From positions 3,272,486 to 3,336,485 of the forward strand of contig NZ_JH993797.1 in the NCBI RefSeq assembly GCF_000316115.1: 64,000 bases of DNA, given 5' to 3'. Made by a program: the position numbers and the translations under genes. Numbering within the stretch: position 1 is the first letter of the stretch; every line of letters begins with the position of its first letter. Positions 55,946 to 64,000 of the stretch are shown one piece after another. Below the pieces are notes generated by a model that saw only the letters and a list, made by a program, of their open reading frames with translations, was not told where the DNA came from and made no database searches. Origin of the DNA: Leptolyngbya sp. PCC 7375. GTDB taxonomy: Bacteria; Cyanobacteriota; Cyanobacteriia; Phormidesmidales; Phormidesmidaceae.

Positions 55946-56161
55946 CTACTGGCAACCCATAGCTTTGAGTTGCAACAGCAAAGCATCTGCCTCGGCTTGC
56001 AAGTGCAAGATCTCAACCTGAATGTCCGGCTGATACGGGTAAGATTTTAATGCAGCGAGGTAGATTTTTTTATCGTCAGACGCTGGCTGAGTCTCGCGGG
56101 TAGAAGCGCTTTTACTCGGCACAGACTCAGAAATCGCCTTGGTTTTAGAAACAGTTTTCAT
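55946..56161 (-). CDS. Small hypothetical protein, 71 aa
   Basis: A charged N-terminus rich in Lys and Ser followed by a helix LAALKSYPYQPDIQVEILHL and AEADALLLQLKAM. No family. It is plausible as a real small gene because of its composition and its position in an otherwise gene-free stretch, but support is moderate. Confidence 0.5.
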   Translation of the reverse strand: MKTVSKTKAISESVPSKSASTRETQPASDDKKIYLAALKSYPYQPDIQVEILHLQAEADALLLQLKAMGCQ

Positions 56162-56887
56162 AATTATGTCGCTAGTAAGAACTACTCAGCGAAGTAGCAT
56201 CGGAATTTTAACCCAAAAGTTCCCACCATAACTTAATCAAAAGATACCAATATTTAATCTATCCCTTGATATTTCCTATGCATAACGAATTGGCTAGATC
56301 TTAAGTCACCCAGTAAAAGCCTGAGTATCCTTTTACACAAAGGGTTATAGGCTTTGGAAACTATGAAGCTAAAAATTCCACACCCAAGAAATATTATGGT
56401 CATCCAGGCTTTAGTGTGGGTTGACCACAACTGCACACTGACCCCAATAACATCCACCGGTATTCATGACTGTGCCTTTAAGCACACTATCGGCTAATCT
56501 GACTGACCGCGCCCACTGCATAAGGCCCCTCGCAAATAGCCCCCTCTCAGCACTATCTATTGCCCATCAGGGATGTTGTAATATCGCTAATGGGCTTTCT
56601 AGGGCGGCTCCAGACACGGCTGTGGCTGCTAGCAGGCTGTTATGCAGGACCGATATTAGCACCCGGGGTAAAGGGATAAATCTGAGCTAGGCCAAATACG
56701 CCTGCACCTGCCAGAGGGATCATTAAACTGGTGGTTGTCGAGGAGGACAGGACCAGAATTCAGCAAGAATCCCACAAAGACAACATTGAACTACGGTATG
56801 ACTAAATTCTTTTGAGGTTGACTCTGTAGGGACATAGAGTCAATATTCTGTTTTGAACAGATGAACGACAGTTTAATACGTTTTGAA
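56162..56887. other. 726-base region without a confident gene
   Basis: Two weak frames (56254-56457 minus, 56466-56690 plus) and a 27-codon minus-strand frame at 56640-56723 (MIPLAGAGVFGLAQIYPF) are present. None has a ribosome site or homology, so none is called. The stretch is fairly GC-rich from 56.47 to 56.75 kb, which would suit a decayed gene or RNA, but no known RNA family was recognised. Confidence 0.45.
56818..56843 (-). terminator. Hairpin downstream of the coiled-coil gene
   Basis: 8-bp stem TTGACTCT/AGAGTCAA (56818-56825 with 56836-56843), 45 bases after the minus-strand coiled-coil gene's stop. No T-tract follows. Confidence 0.55.
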
Positions 56888-57358
56888 CTATTCTGTAGAA
56901 TCTAAAGATTCATCGCTCTGGGACGTTTGATCTTTAGCTAACAAGTCAATGGTATCTCCAAGGGCTGTGGTCAAGCTTTGGCGAGTTTCTTCGTGGGCTA
57001 CCTGCTCAGCTTTAAGGGCACTGGAAAGCTGAGCACATCGGGTCAGAGCCTGAGTTAACTGCGATCTCAACTCATCTACCGACTCCAGCTGTTCAACCTG
57101 GGCCAAAGCCTTTTGCAAATCACGAGAGACTTCACCGTCAGCAGGTGACTGTTTTAAATTTTCTAATTCATTGGCCAATACCCGAATCCGCGTTTGACTT
57201 CTCTCAGCATCGTTACGACGCTGCTCGGATTCTGACTCATACAACCGCCGCCAGTTAGCTGCACTAGCATAGGCCTGATCGCGTTCTTGATCTAGAACGT
57301 TCAATTGCTGTTGTAATGTCTGAATCTCCGCTAGCCACTGAGATACTTCGTTGACCAT
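56888..57358 (-). CDS. Coiled-coil protein, hypothetical
   Basis: 156 residues from ATG 57358; an upstream ATG at 57508 would add 50 residues that lie partly over a dispersed palindrome and look non-coding. Almost the whole protein is a charged heptad-rich helix (WLAEIQTLQQQLNVLDQERD, RVLANELENLKQ, LRSQLTQALTRCAQLSSALK), with a short acidic tail. It sits just after the ATP synthase operon on the same strand. Function unknown; a structural or scaffolding role would be typical. Confidence 0.75.
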   Translation of the reverse strand: MVNEVSQWLAEIQTLQQQLNVLDQERDQAYASAANWRRLYESESEQRRNDAERSQTRIRVLANELENLKQSPADGEVSRDLQKALAQVEQLESVDELRSQLTQALTRCAQLSSALKAEQVAHEETRQSLTTALGDTIDLLAKDQTSQSDESLDSTE

Positions 57359-57440
57359 GGGCTCTGTCCGAGACGATTGGTTTACAGGATATAGCCTTTT
57401 TCTAAAAAATGTACAGGGTTCCTTAAATCTTGAATATAGA

Positions 57441-57470
57441 GGCAGGGGCGTTCCATGGAACGAGCCTACC
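57441..57470. repeat. Dispersed palindrome with TTCCATGGAA core (copy 2)
   Basis: GGCAGGGGCG, TTCCATGGAA, CGAGCCTACC: an imperfect inverted repeat related to 45671-45700. It lies between atpG (gamma) and the coiled-coil gene. Confidence 0.75.
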
Positions 57471-57547
57471 AAGCAAAAAAAAGGCAGTGCGCAGCACTGC
57501 CAGTACATATGGGGTTAAATCTGAGAGCAACTCAATTGGATGACTGC

Positions 57548-58492
57548 TTATCCTAAAGCAGCAGCACCCCCAACCACCTCAAGGATCTCTTGGGTAATGG
57601 CCGCCTGACGAGCTTTGTTATAGTCAAGAGTTAACGTCTTAACTAACTCACTAGCATTGTCACTGGCGTTGTTCATCGCCGTCATTCGAGCCGCAAGCTC
57701 ACTCGCTGCGGACTCTTGCAGAGCTCGCAAGATCTGGTTATTCAGATACAGCGGTAACAGTGCATCCAAGATTTGAACCGGATCCTGTTCAAAGATCATA
57801 TCTTGGGGTAACTGCACTTGCTGGGTCTCAACCGCTTCACGCTCTACCTTAAACTGTCCACCGCGAGTCGTTAGGCGAAAGATCTCATCTTCCTTATCCA
57901 GACCTTCGGGGTCCAGAGGCAATAACGTCTGAGTGACAGGACGAGAGCTAACCAAGGATACAAACCTTGTATAAATCAGCTCTACTCGGTCTACCTCTTC
58001 AGATAAGAACAGAGATAACGCCTTATCAGCAATACTAGAGGCCTCTTCAGCTGTCGGAATCTGCTCCAGGCTATCGAAAGTTGAATCAATAGGGTAATCA
58101 CGATTCTGAAAATACTGAATCGCCTTACGACCAATCAACACCATCTGATAGCCAATACCTGCAGCCTTGAGTTCCTTGGCACGGGTCTCAGCACGACGAA
58201 TAATATTGGCATTGTAGCCACCGCAAAGACCACGATCGGCAGACACAACAACCAAACCGACATTGCGAACGTCTCTAATTTGCAACAGGGGCAAGTTAGC
58301 GTCTTCAAACTTTAATCGAGTCTGAAGGCCGTAAAATACCTGAGCTAAGCGATCGGCAAAAGGACGGGTTGCTTCAACCTGTTCCTGGGCACGACGCACC
58401 TTAGCGGCTGCCACTAGGCGCATCGCTTCGGTAATTTTACGAGTGTTTTTGACCGACTTAATCCGGTCACGAATCAGTTTGAGATTAGGCAT
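57548..58492 (-). CDS. atpG: ATP synthase gamma subunit
   Basis: 314 residues; also named atpC in cyanobacteria. N-terminal MPNLKLIRDRIKSVKNTRKITEAM forms the rotor coiled coil, and the C-terminal helix ends RQAAITQEILEVVGGAAAL. The central cyanobacterial insertion is present (about 195-235) but has no cysteine pair, so the thiol control of plant gamma is absent. Last gene of the operon. Confidence 0.97.
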   Translation of the reverse strand: MPNLKLIRDRIKSVKNTRKITEAMRLVAAAKVRRAQEQVEATRPFADRLAQVFYGLQTRLKFEDANLPLLQIRDVRNVGLVVVSADRGLCGGYNANIIRRAETRAKELKAAGIGYQMVLIGRKAIQYFQNRDYPIDSTFDSLEQIPTAEEASSIADKALSLFLSEEVDRVELIYTRFVSLVSSRPVTQTLLPLDPEGLDKEDEIFRLTTRGGQFKVEREAVETQQVQLPQDMIFEQDPVQILDALLPLYLNNQILRALQESAASELAARMTAMNNASDNASELVKTLTLDYNKARQAAITQEILEVVGGAAALG

Positions 58493-58560
58493 ATACGTTG
58501 TTCTCAGCCTAATGTCCCTAGTTGAATGAATCAGTCAACTAGGGACAGGCCAATCTCCTC

Positions 58561-60075
58561 CTATGCTGCCATGAAGGACTGCTTGCACTCAGCAATCGCT
58601 TCACTTGCCAATTCCTTAACCTTGTCAGTTAGTTTCTTGCCTTCGTTGATTTCCTTAACCAACTCAGGCTTGCTGGTGTTGATATAGTTGCATAGCTCAG
58701 CAACTAAAGGAGCAACCTTCTCCACTGGTACATCATCAAACAGACCATTAATGCCGCCATAGACGACGGTTACCTGCTCGTGCAAGGTCCGAGGAGCGTA
58801 TTGAGACTGTTTTAGAAGTTCTCTTAGACGTACACCACGGGCTAGCTGAGCTTGGGTAGCTGCATCTAAGTCAGACGCAAACTGGGCAAAGGCCTGTAGC
58901 TCATCAAACTGAGCTAGCTCAAGCTTGAGCTTACCGGCCACTTTCTTCATTACCTTAGTCTGGGCCGCACCCCCGACTCGGGATACTGAAATACCTGCGT
59001 TAATAGCAGGACGTAGACCCGAGTTGAACAGGTCAGAGGACAAGAAAATCTGACCGTCGGTAATGGAAATTACGTTAGTAGGAATGTAGGCGGAAACGTC
59101 ACCTGCCTGGGTTTCGATGATGGGCAGGGCCGTCATGCTACCTTCGCCTAGCTCAGGGCTGAGCTTAGCCGCACGCTCTAGCAGACGAGAGTGGATAAAG
59201 AATACGTCTCCAGGATAGGCCTCACGACCGGGTGGACGACGTAGTAGCAAGGACATTTGGCGATAGGCCTGGGCTTGCTTAGTCAGGTCATCGTAGATAA
59301 TCAATGTCGCTTTACCCTGGTACATAAAGTACTCAGCTAAAGCTGCTCCAGTGTAGGGAGCTAAGAACTGCAGAGGAGCAGGCTCGTTGGCGTTAGCGGC
59401 TACAACGATGGTGTAGTCCATAGCGCCACGCTCTTCGAGCACGCCAACTACCTGGGCGACAGAAGCTGCCTTCTGGCCAATGGCAACGTAGATACAAATA
59501 ACGTCCTGGTCCGCCTGGTTAAGGATGGTGTCGATTGCGATCGCAGTCTTACCAGTCTGACGGTCACCAATAATCAGCTCGCGCTGACCACGCCCCACAG
59601 GAATCATGGCGTCAATTGCGGTAATACCGGTTTGCATAGGCTCATAAACCGACTTCCGCGCAATGATGCCAGGTGCAGGTGCCTCCAACAGACGGCTATC
59701 CGTGGTAGCGATATCACCCTTACCATCAATAGGACGGGCCAGGGCATCCACTACGCGACCTAGCATCGCATCACCCACTGGGACCTCAGCAATCTTGCCA
59801 GTTGACTTAACAGTGCTGCCTTCACTTAGTTTGCGACCGTCACCCATCAAAACCGCACCAACGTTGTCCTCTTCAAGATTAAGGGCAATACCGACAGTGC
59901 CATCCTCAAACTCAAGCAGCTCACTCGCCATCGCTTGGTCTAGGCCGTAAATGCGGGCAATACCGTCACCTACCTGCAGCACAGTACCGACATTGGATAC
60001 CTTGACATCCTGGTCATACTGCTCAATCTGCTGCTTAATAATGCTACTGATTTCGTCAGGTCTGATGCTTACCAT
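58561..60075 (-). CDS. atpA: ATP synthase alpha subunit
   Basis: 504 residues. Walker A GDRQTGKTAIAID near 170-180, and VCIYVAIGQKAASVAQVV, LIIYDDLTKQAQAYR and the Arg-finger region INAGISVSRVGGAAQ. It forms the alpha3beta3 catalytic head; the beta subunit is not in this window. Gap of 134 bases after delta. Confidence 0.98.
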   Translation of the reverse strand: MVSIRPDEISSIIKQQIEQYDQDVKVSNVGTVLQVGDGIARIYGLDQAMASELLEFEDGTVGIALNLEEDNVGAVLMGDGRKLSEGSTVKSTGKIAEVPVGDAMLGRVVDALARPIDGKGDIATTDSRLLEAPAPGIIARKSVYEPMQTGITAIDAMIPVGRGQRELIIGDRQTGKTAIAIDTILNQADQDVICIYVAIGQKAASVAQVVGVLEERGAMDYTIVVAANANEPAPLQFLAPYTGAALAEYFMYQGKATLIIYDDLTKQAQAYRQMSLLLRRPPGREAYPGDVFFIHSRLLERAAKLSPELGEGSMTALPIIETQAGDVSAYIPTNVISITDGQIFLSSDLFNSGLRPAINAGISVSRVGGAAQTKVMKKVAGKLKLELAQFDELQAFAQFASDLDAATQAQLARGVRLRELLKQSQYAPRTLHEQVTVVYGGINGLFDDVPVEKVAPLVAELCNYINTSKPELVKEINEGKKLTDKVKELASEAIAECKQSFMAA

Positions 60076-60209
60076 TGGAGTTGCTCTACTAACTCAGATA
60101 TCAACAAAAAATCATCTAAACAATGTTCGATATAAGATTGCTGCTAAAAACAAGCATTCTCAACCAGATCGAACTCTAACACTTGATAAACGCTCAAGTG
60201 CCAAACACC

Positions 60210-60773
60210 CTAGCGAGAAGAAGCGCTACTCAACTGAATGCTGATACGCCGCAGCTGACCCCGCAAACTGGCATCTATCACCTGGGAACCAACCTTGATA
60301 ATCACACCCCCTAACAGTTCTGGATCCAGAGCTGTCTTAAGCTCGACAGAACGAGCACCGGTCATCGCAATCACCTTCTGGCGAATCGAATCTTTCTGGG
60401 AATCAGAGAGTTCAACAGCAGAGGTAGCTTCAGCTAGAACAGTCTGATTAATTTCCCGCACTAATTCTTGATATCGCTCACAAATACGTCCTAAAAATGC
60501 GATGCGTCCCCGATCAACCAGCAACATAATAAAGTTCAGCATCGTCGGATGCAGTTGCTCTGATGCCACTTGGCGCAAAACATTCTTTTTAATATCAGGA
60601 TTGATAATCGGATTCTCAAGTAGCTGGCTTAGTTCAGAAGATGCCGACAACAACTCAGTCAACGCATAAGATTCCTGACTAAAGCGATCAACCAAATTAC
60701 CGTCTTGTGCAACAGACAACAATGCCTGAGCGTAAGGAGCAACCAAGCCCTCAATAACTACACTATCTTTCAC
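60210..60773 (-). CDS. atpH: ATP synthase delta subunit
   Basis: 187 residues; also called atpD in cyanobacteria. VAPYAQALLSVAQ at the start, LENPIINPDIKKNVLRQV centrally and LLGGVIIKVGSQVIDASLRGQL at the end. It joins the peripheral stalk to alpha. GTG start overlaps the atpF stop (GTGA). Confidence 0.95.
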   Translation of the reverse strand: MKDSVVIEGLVAPYAQALLSVAQDGNLVDRFSQESYALTELLSASSELSQLLENPIINPDIKKNVLRQVASEQLHPTMLNFIMLLVDRGRIAFLGRICERYQELVREINQTVLAEATSAVELSDSQKDSIRQKVIAMTGARSVELKTALDPELLGGVIIKVGSQVIDASLRGQLRRISIQLSSASSR

Positions 60774-61306
60774 AAGCTACCCCCCAAAAGACCAATACTC
60801 TGATCAATTAGCCTTTGCTGAAGCCCGTCATCCACCTGGGAGCGTAATTGCGACTCCACCTTCTCAACAGCAAGGGCCGAGATGCGCTGACGCAACTCAA
60901 GCACCACACGATCCCTTTGGGAAGAAAGGTCTCGAGCAGCCTCATCCTTCATTCGCTGAACATCCTTGGACGCCTGAGCTAGGATATTATCTTTGGCTAC
61001 CTTAGCGGCGGCCTCACCATCAGATTTAATCTGAACAGCCGTTGCCTGAGCCTCGGCCAAATTTTTCTGCTGCTCACCCAGCGCCTTAGAAGCTTCCTTC
61101 AACCGTTTTTCAGCATCTTGAATGGCCGCCTCAATGCTGGAGCGACGCTCAGCCATGATGGAGCCTAAAAAGCTTCGTCCGAAGTAAACAATTAGGGCAA
61201 CCAGAATAGAAAGATTAACAAGGTTGGTTTCTAAAATATCGAAATTTAGACCAAACCCACTCTCTTCTGTCGCCAGTAGCCAAAAATTTTCAACCATAGC
61301 TATCAC
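60770..61306 (-). CDS. atpF: ATP synthase subunit b
   Basis: 178 residues. A single N-terminal helix (about 28-48, NLVNLSILVALIVYFGRSFLG) and a long charged peripheral-stalk helix. The in-frame ATG three codons in (MVENFWL) is an alternative start. It pairs with b' in cyanobacteria as a heterodimeric stator. Confidence 0.95.
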   Translation of the reverse strand: MIAMVENFWLLATEESGFGLNFDILETNLVNLSILVALIVYFGRSFLGSIMAERRSSIEAAIQDAEKRLKEASKALGEQQKNLAEAQATAVQIKSDGEAAAKVAKDNILAQASKDVQRMKDEAARDLSSQRDRVVLELRQRISALAVEKVESQLRSQVDDGLQQRLIDQSIGLLGGSL

Positions 61307-61378
61307 TGCGCGCCAATAATCCCTTTATAAATGCAGCTTCTCAAACTCAAGCGAGTCAGAAGGACAAAATAATTTAGC

Positions 61379-61807
61379 CTAAGCAACCGAAGCACCCAAA
61401 AGCTTGCCTAAAATCTGTTGACTCAGAGAATCAACTTGCCCCTCAAGAGCCTGCAAAGCCTCCTGTTTCTGCTGATCCAGCTCCCTCTGAACCTGCTCAC
61501 GCTGCTGCTGCGCATCTGCCTGAGCCTGAGCGATCTGTTTATCAACAGTCTCTTTTGCTTCTGCCTGGGCCTGAGCAATTAACTGCTGAGCCTGTCTCCG
61601 ACTGTCGGCCAACTCCTGATCGTATTGCTTAGCCAGCTTTTCAGCGGCCTCTAAATACTCTGCAGCAGAGGACTTACTAGTCCGAATATAGCCATCACGA
61701 TCATCAAGCGTCTTTGAAATCGGCTTGAAAAAAACTGCGTTCAGAAGAAACGTGAGTAACACAAATTGCAAAGCCATCAAAGGCAGCGTTGCGTCAAAAT
61801 CAAACAT
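61379..61807 (-). CDS. atpF2: ATP synthase subunit b'
   Basis: 142 residues; atpG in cyanobacterial naming. Membrane helix MALQFVLLTFLLNAVFFKP (about 10-28) followed by a coiled coil rich in Gln and Ala. The b/b' pair is characteristic of photosynthetic bacteria and chloroplasts. Separated from c by a 178-base gap holding a stem structure. Confidence 0.95.
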   Translation of the reverse strand: MFDFDATLPLMALQFVLLTFLLNAVFFKPISKTLDDRDGYIRTSKSSAAEYLEAAEKLAKQYDQELADSRRQAQQLIAQAQAEAKETVDKQIAQAQADAQQQREQVQRELDQQKQEALQALEGQVDSLSQQILGKLLGASVA

Positions 61808-61910
61808 TTTTCGATTTCCCTAAACCTGAGAACCCATCAACATTCAAAAAAGTTGAAGAAACAAATAGTTATTGGCCCAACTCAGGTGTAATCCAACACA
61901 ATGTAGTTAC

Positions 61911-61972
61911 TAGGGCGTTACCTGCAAAGGGTTCAATCCCTATGCGGACCATGAACACAGATAACGCCCCTA
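61911..61972 (-). promoter_or_regulatory. Intercistronic stem between c and b' genes
   Basis: TAGGGCGTTA (61911-61920) pairs with TAACGCCCCTA (61962-61972) with one bulged base, enclosing a small AGGG/CCCT hairpin (61928-61941). It lies in the unusually long gap after the c-subunit gene. It may stabilise or attenuate transcript, helping raise c over b' (inference). Confidence 0.5.
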
Positions 61973-61985
61973 AAGCCAACCTTCT

Positions 61986-62231
61986 TTAAGCAAGGGGGTT
62001 TGCAAACAGAAGTACCAGAGAAATAACCAGACCGTAGATGGTAAGAGACTCCATAAATGCAAGAGTCAGCAGCAAAGTACCGCGAATTTTACCTTCTGCT
62101 TCGGGCTGACGAGCAATACCTTCAACAGCTTTACCAGAAGCATTACCCTGACCAATACCAGGGCCAATTGCGGCCAGGCCAACTGCTAGAGAAGCGGCGA
62201 TAACTGAAGCAGAAGCAACTAACGGATCCAT
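61986..62231 (-). CDS. atpE: ATP synthase subunit c
   Basis: 81 residues from ATG 62231 with AAGGAAA upstream; an ATG at 62267 would add 12 non-homologous residues. Two helices (about 5-27 and 50-77) with the loop GIARQPEAEG and the ion-binding Glu in AFMESLTIYG. It forms the c-ring rotor. Named atpH in cyanobacteria. Confidence 0.97.
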   Translation of the reverse strand: MDPLVASASVIAASLAVGLAAIGPGIGQGNASGKAVEGIARQPEAEGKIRGTLLLTLAFMESLTIYGLVISLVLLFANPLA

Positions 62232-62334
62232 AATGTATTTCCTTTTCGGTATATACGAAACAAACAAGACTGAGAGTCAGTAAAAGCAAGTAAACAAAGC
62301 CACTTGCAGGTTAGAAGCGCTCTAGCAATAGGGG

Positions 62335-63090
62335 CTAAGCATGCTCCTCGTGACCTTCGTCACCATGCCCTTCCAAAGCCTCGTGAATATAGGCTGCCGC
62401 CAAAGTAGCAAACACCAATGCCTGGATGGCACTAGTAAACAGCCCCAACATCATAACGGGCAGGGGGACAAACAAAGGGACCAACAGCACCAGAACGGCA
62501 ACTACAAGTTCATCTGCCAAGATATTTCCAAAGAGACGGAAGCTCAGTGAAAGTGGCTTGGTGAAGTCTTCAAGAATTGCGATCGGTAGCAAAATTGGAG
62601 TTGGCTCAATGTATTTCGCGAAATATCCTAAACCTCGCTTTTTAAATCCTGCATAAAAATATGCTAAGGACGTCAGTAAAGCCAGAGCAACCGTTGTATT
62701 GATATCACCGGTTGGAGCAGCAAGCTCGCCTTCAGGAATTTCAATTACATGCCAAGGGAGAAGTGCCCCCGACCAATTAGACACAAAGATAAACAGAAAC
62801 AATGTGCCTACAAACGGCAGCCAAGGACGATATTCCTTTTCGCCGAGCTGATTCTTCGCAATGTCTCTGACAAACTCAAAGACATACTCCATCAGGTTCT
62901 GCATACCCTGAGGCACCCTTTGCATATTTCGGGTAGCCAGAACAGAAGCTATAAGAAGCAGTCCAATCACAAACCAAGAGGTCAAAAAGACCTGGCCATG
63001 GAGTTTAAGTCCTCCCAGATGCCAATAGAAGTGATGACCTACCTCTAGCTCCGCTAACGGCAACACATCAAAGTGCAGCAAACTTAGCAT
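62335..63090 (-). CDS. atpB: ATP synthase subunit a
   Basis: 251 residues; atpI in cyanobacteria. Five to six helices, with the essential Arg in LSLSFRLFGNILADELVVAVL. It provides the proton channel half-sites against the c-ring. Confidence 0.96.
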   Translation of the reverse strand: MLSLLHFDVLPLAELEVGHHFYWHLGGLKLHGQVFLTSWFVIGLLLIASVLATRNMQRVPQGMQNLMEYVFEFVRDIAKNQLGEKEYRPWLPFVGTLFLFIFVSNWSGALLPWHVIEIPEGELAAPTGDINTTVALALLTSLAYFYAGFKKRGLGYFAKYIEPTPILLPIAILEDFTKPLSLSFRLFGNILADELVVAVLVLLVPLFVPLPVMMLGLFTSAIQALVFATLAAAYIHEALEGHGDEGHEEHA

Positions 63091-63172
63091 CTTAATTCAG
63101 GTTAGGTTGACCAAAAAGACAGTAGGCCAAATGATTAGCGGCTAATTCAGCCAGGGCAAAATCACAGACTGT

Positions 63173-63643
63173 TTAGGTCGTTGATAATGACTTGAGCATG
63201 TATGCGATGAGGGCAGCTTTGTAGGTTAGGAAACCTAAAAAAATTGGGACGATTTGCAATTGATCCACCTGGGATGCAACTACTATTAACCCAATAAAAA
63301 GAGCAAGCTGATTCTTGCCCACTTTAGATTTTTCTCTACCAAGTTTCTCAACGCTTTTAGCCAGTAATTTCAAGTAAACCACGCCCGAACATGCCCCAAT
63401 TAAGTAATTTAGGGCTGTGTTGAGGGAGTAGGCCATCGAAACCGAAATGAAGGTTACCAACATCAGCAAGAGTGTCCACAAAAACAACTCGTTTTGAAGT
63501 TGGTAGTACTCTTCCATAGAAGAGTGTGGCTCTGGAGAAACCTCTCCAGTCACCAAGGCTTCGGAATTAACATCCGTTGCACCATCATTTTCATCCATAG
63601 ATGAGTCTCTAAGAGGTTCGTCTGGCAAATTCACAGAAATCAC
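63173..63643 (-). CDS. atp1: ATP synthase operon protein Atp1 (AtpI-like)
   Basis: 156 residues: an acidic N-terminal 45 residues, then four hydrophobic helices. It has the operon-leading position of atp1/uncI, a small membrane protein assisting c-ring assembly or Mg homeostasis. Sequence conservation is low, but order and size support the call. Confidence 0.88.
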   Translation of the reverse strand: MISVNLPDEPLRDSSMDENDGATDVNSEALVTGEVSPEPHSSMEEYYQLQNELFLWTLLLMLVTFISVSMAYSLNTALNYLIGACSGVVYLKLLAKSVEKLGREKSKVGKNQLALFIGLIVVASQVDQLQIVPIFLGFLTYKAALIAYMLKSLSTT

Positions 63644-63806
63644 TCAAACTAGCCTAGGCAAACTTGCAATAGGGACCGAAGCCCTTCCTGCAAGCCGAGC
63701 TCAATCATATCATTTAAAGCTAACAATACTTAATACGAATCCCCTGGGCGTACCACAGGTAAGCATTTTTTTACCACTCATATATAAAAATAATATTTAG
63801 CAAAAG
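63644..63806. promoter_or_regulatory. Promoter region of the ATP synthase operon
   Basis: 163 AT-rich bases upstream of atp1. The operon promoter should lie here; no box can be defended by eye. Confidence 0.5.
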
Positions 63807-63840
63807 TGATACTTGACTCAACTAGTTGAGTCAAGTATCA
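63807..63840. terminator. 34-bp perfect palindrome
   Basis: TGATACTTGACTCAACT followed by its complement, centre ACTAGT, 17 bases after which the partial gene's stop lies. It is probably the terminator of the minus-strand gene, though no T-run is adjacent. Confidence 0.7.
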
Positions 63841-63857
63841 GCGTTCCTATCCTGATG

Positions 63858-64000
63858 CTATTCGGATGGTTCTAGCAGAATCAGTTGTCGTGATTGTAAT
63901 GAGCGTACCTCCGACAGCTCTAAGGGGGATTTTGCCAACACATCGGCTACGGTTTCTTTTTTGCCCGCACTTGCTTCACAAGCCTGCAAAAATTCATATT
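63858..64000 (-). CDS. Unidentified protein, C-terminal end (continues beyond window)
   Basis: An open minus-strand frame from the window edge to TAG at 63858-63860, encoding about 46 residues ending RSLQSRQLILLEPSE. The visible tail (FLQACEASAGKKETVADVLA) gives no family. The palindrome just beyond the stop supports a real gene end. Confidence 0.6.
   Translation of the reverse strand, partial: YEFLQACEASAGKKETVADVLAKSPLELSEVRSLQSRQLILLEPSE

Noticed and set aside
56254..56690. Two weak open frames on opposite strands downstream of the small hypothetical gene
   Set aside because: No ribosome sites and implausible composition; not supported as genes.
61921..61950. Possible tRNA (AAGGGTTCAATCCCT followed by ATGCGGACCA resembles a T-arm and CCA end)
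   Set aside because: No matching acceptor 5' strand, D-arm or anticodon stem is found upstream.

Overview
The window looks like a chromosomal segment of a cyanobacterium. It carries beta-carotene hydroxylase CrtR, a homogentisate phytyltransferase (tocopherol pathway), a probable cytochrome b6f PetL, the RpaB/Ycf27 regulator, the cyanobacterial ATP synthase order with a b' subunit and atp1, and about twenty HIP1 octamers (GCGATCGC). No rRNA, tRNA or CRISPR array was found. The genus cannot be fixed from the sequence alone.

1 to about 15.6 kb is an accessory, AT-rich surface-glycan island heavily invaded by insertion sequences. Its cargo is two paralogous PAPS-type sulfotransferases, two SAM methyltransferases, an EmrE/ArnE-like small transporter, a GT2 polyprenyl-type glycosyltransferase and a large GT-C-like membrane protein. 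At 1714-3556 an intact IS4-family element sits inside an older relic of the same element, flanked by a 9-bp duplication. At 6570-11970 a three-level nest is visible: IS4 element A contains IS4 element B, which contains a serine-recombinase cassette C. A and B have clear inverted repeats and target duplications. I saw no HIP1 site before 15,602.

14.7-21 kb is a polysaccharide assembly and export cluster: an ABC-2 permease (Wzm-like, without an ATPase beside it), a DegT/WecE aminotransferase, a GT4 transferase, a WbaP-like initiating phosphoglycosyltransferase and an O-antigen-ligase-like protein. Six 47-bp tandem repeats and a tiny petL-like gene follow.

21.4-33.4 kb holds metabolic genes. 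leuC and leuD are separated by a Crp-type regulator, a GH13_18 sugar phosphorylase and a truncated PPOX-family gene. Next come pyruvate kinase with a C-terminal swivelling domain, crtR, aroH, sppA and an EamA transporter.

34-46.8 kb holds a PG-binding/HEAT protein, a GT4 transferase, a tandem YbjQ-YbjQ-M48 peptidase group preceded by a large inverted repeat, a RIO-like kinase whose 3' end overlaps the peptidase gene, a CbbY-like phosphatase, a hydroxyacid dehydrogenase, a lipoprotein-CPBP protease fusion, homogentisate phytyltransferase and an AI-2E family protein.

46.8-57.4 kb holds the phospholipid/fatty acid operon plsX-fabH-fabD-plsC, rpaB divergent from radA, an MscS channel with a cyclic-nucleotide domain, and small hypothetical genes. 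57.5-63.6 kb is the ATP synthase operon on the minus strand (atp1, a, c, b', b, delta, alpha, gamma), followed by the 3' end of an unidentified gene running off the window.
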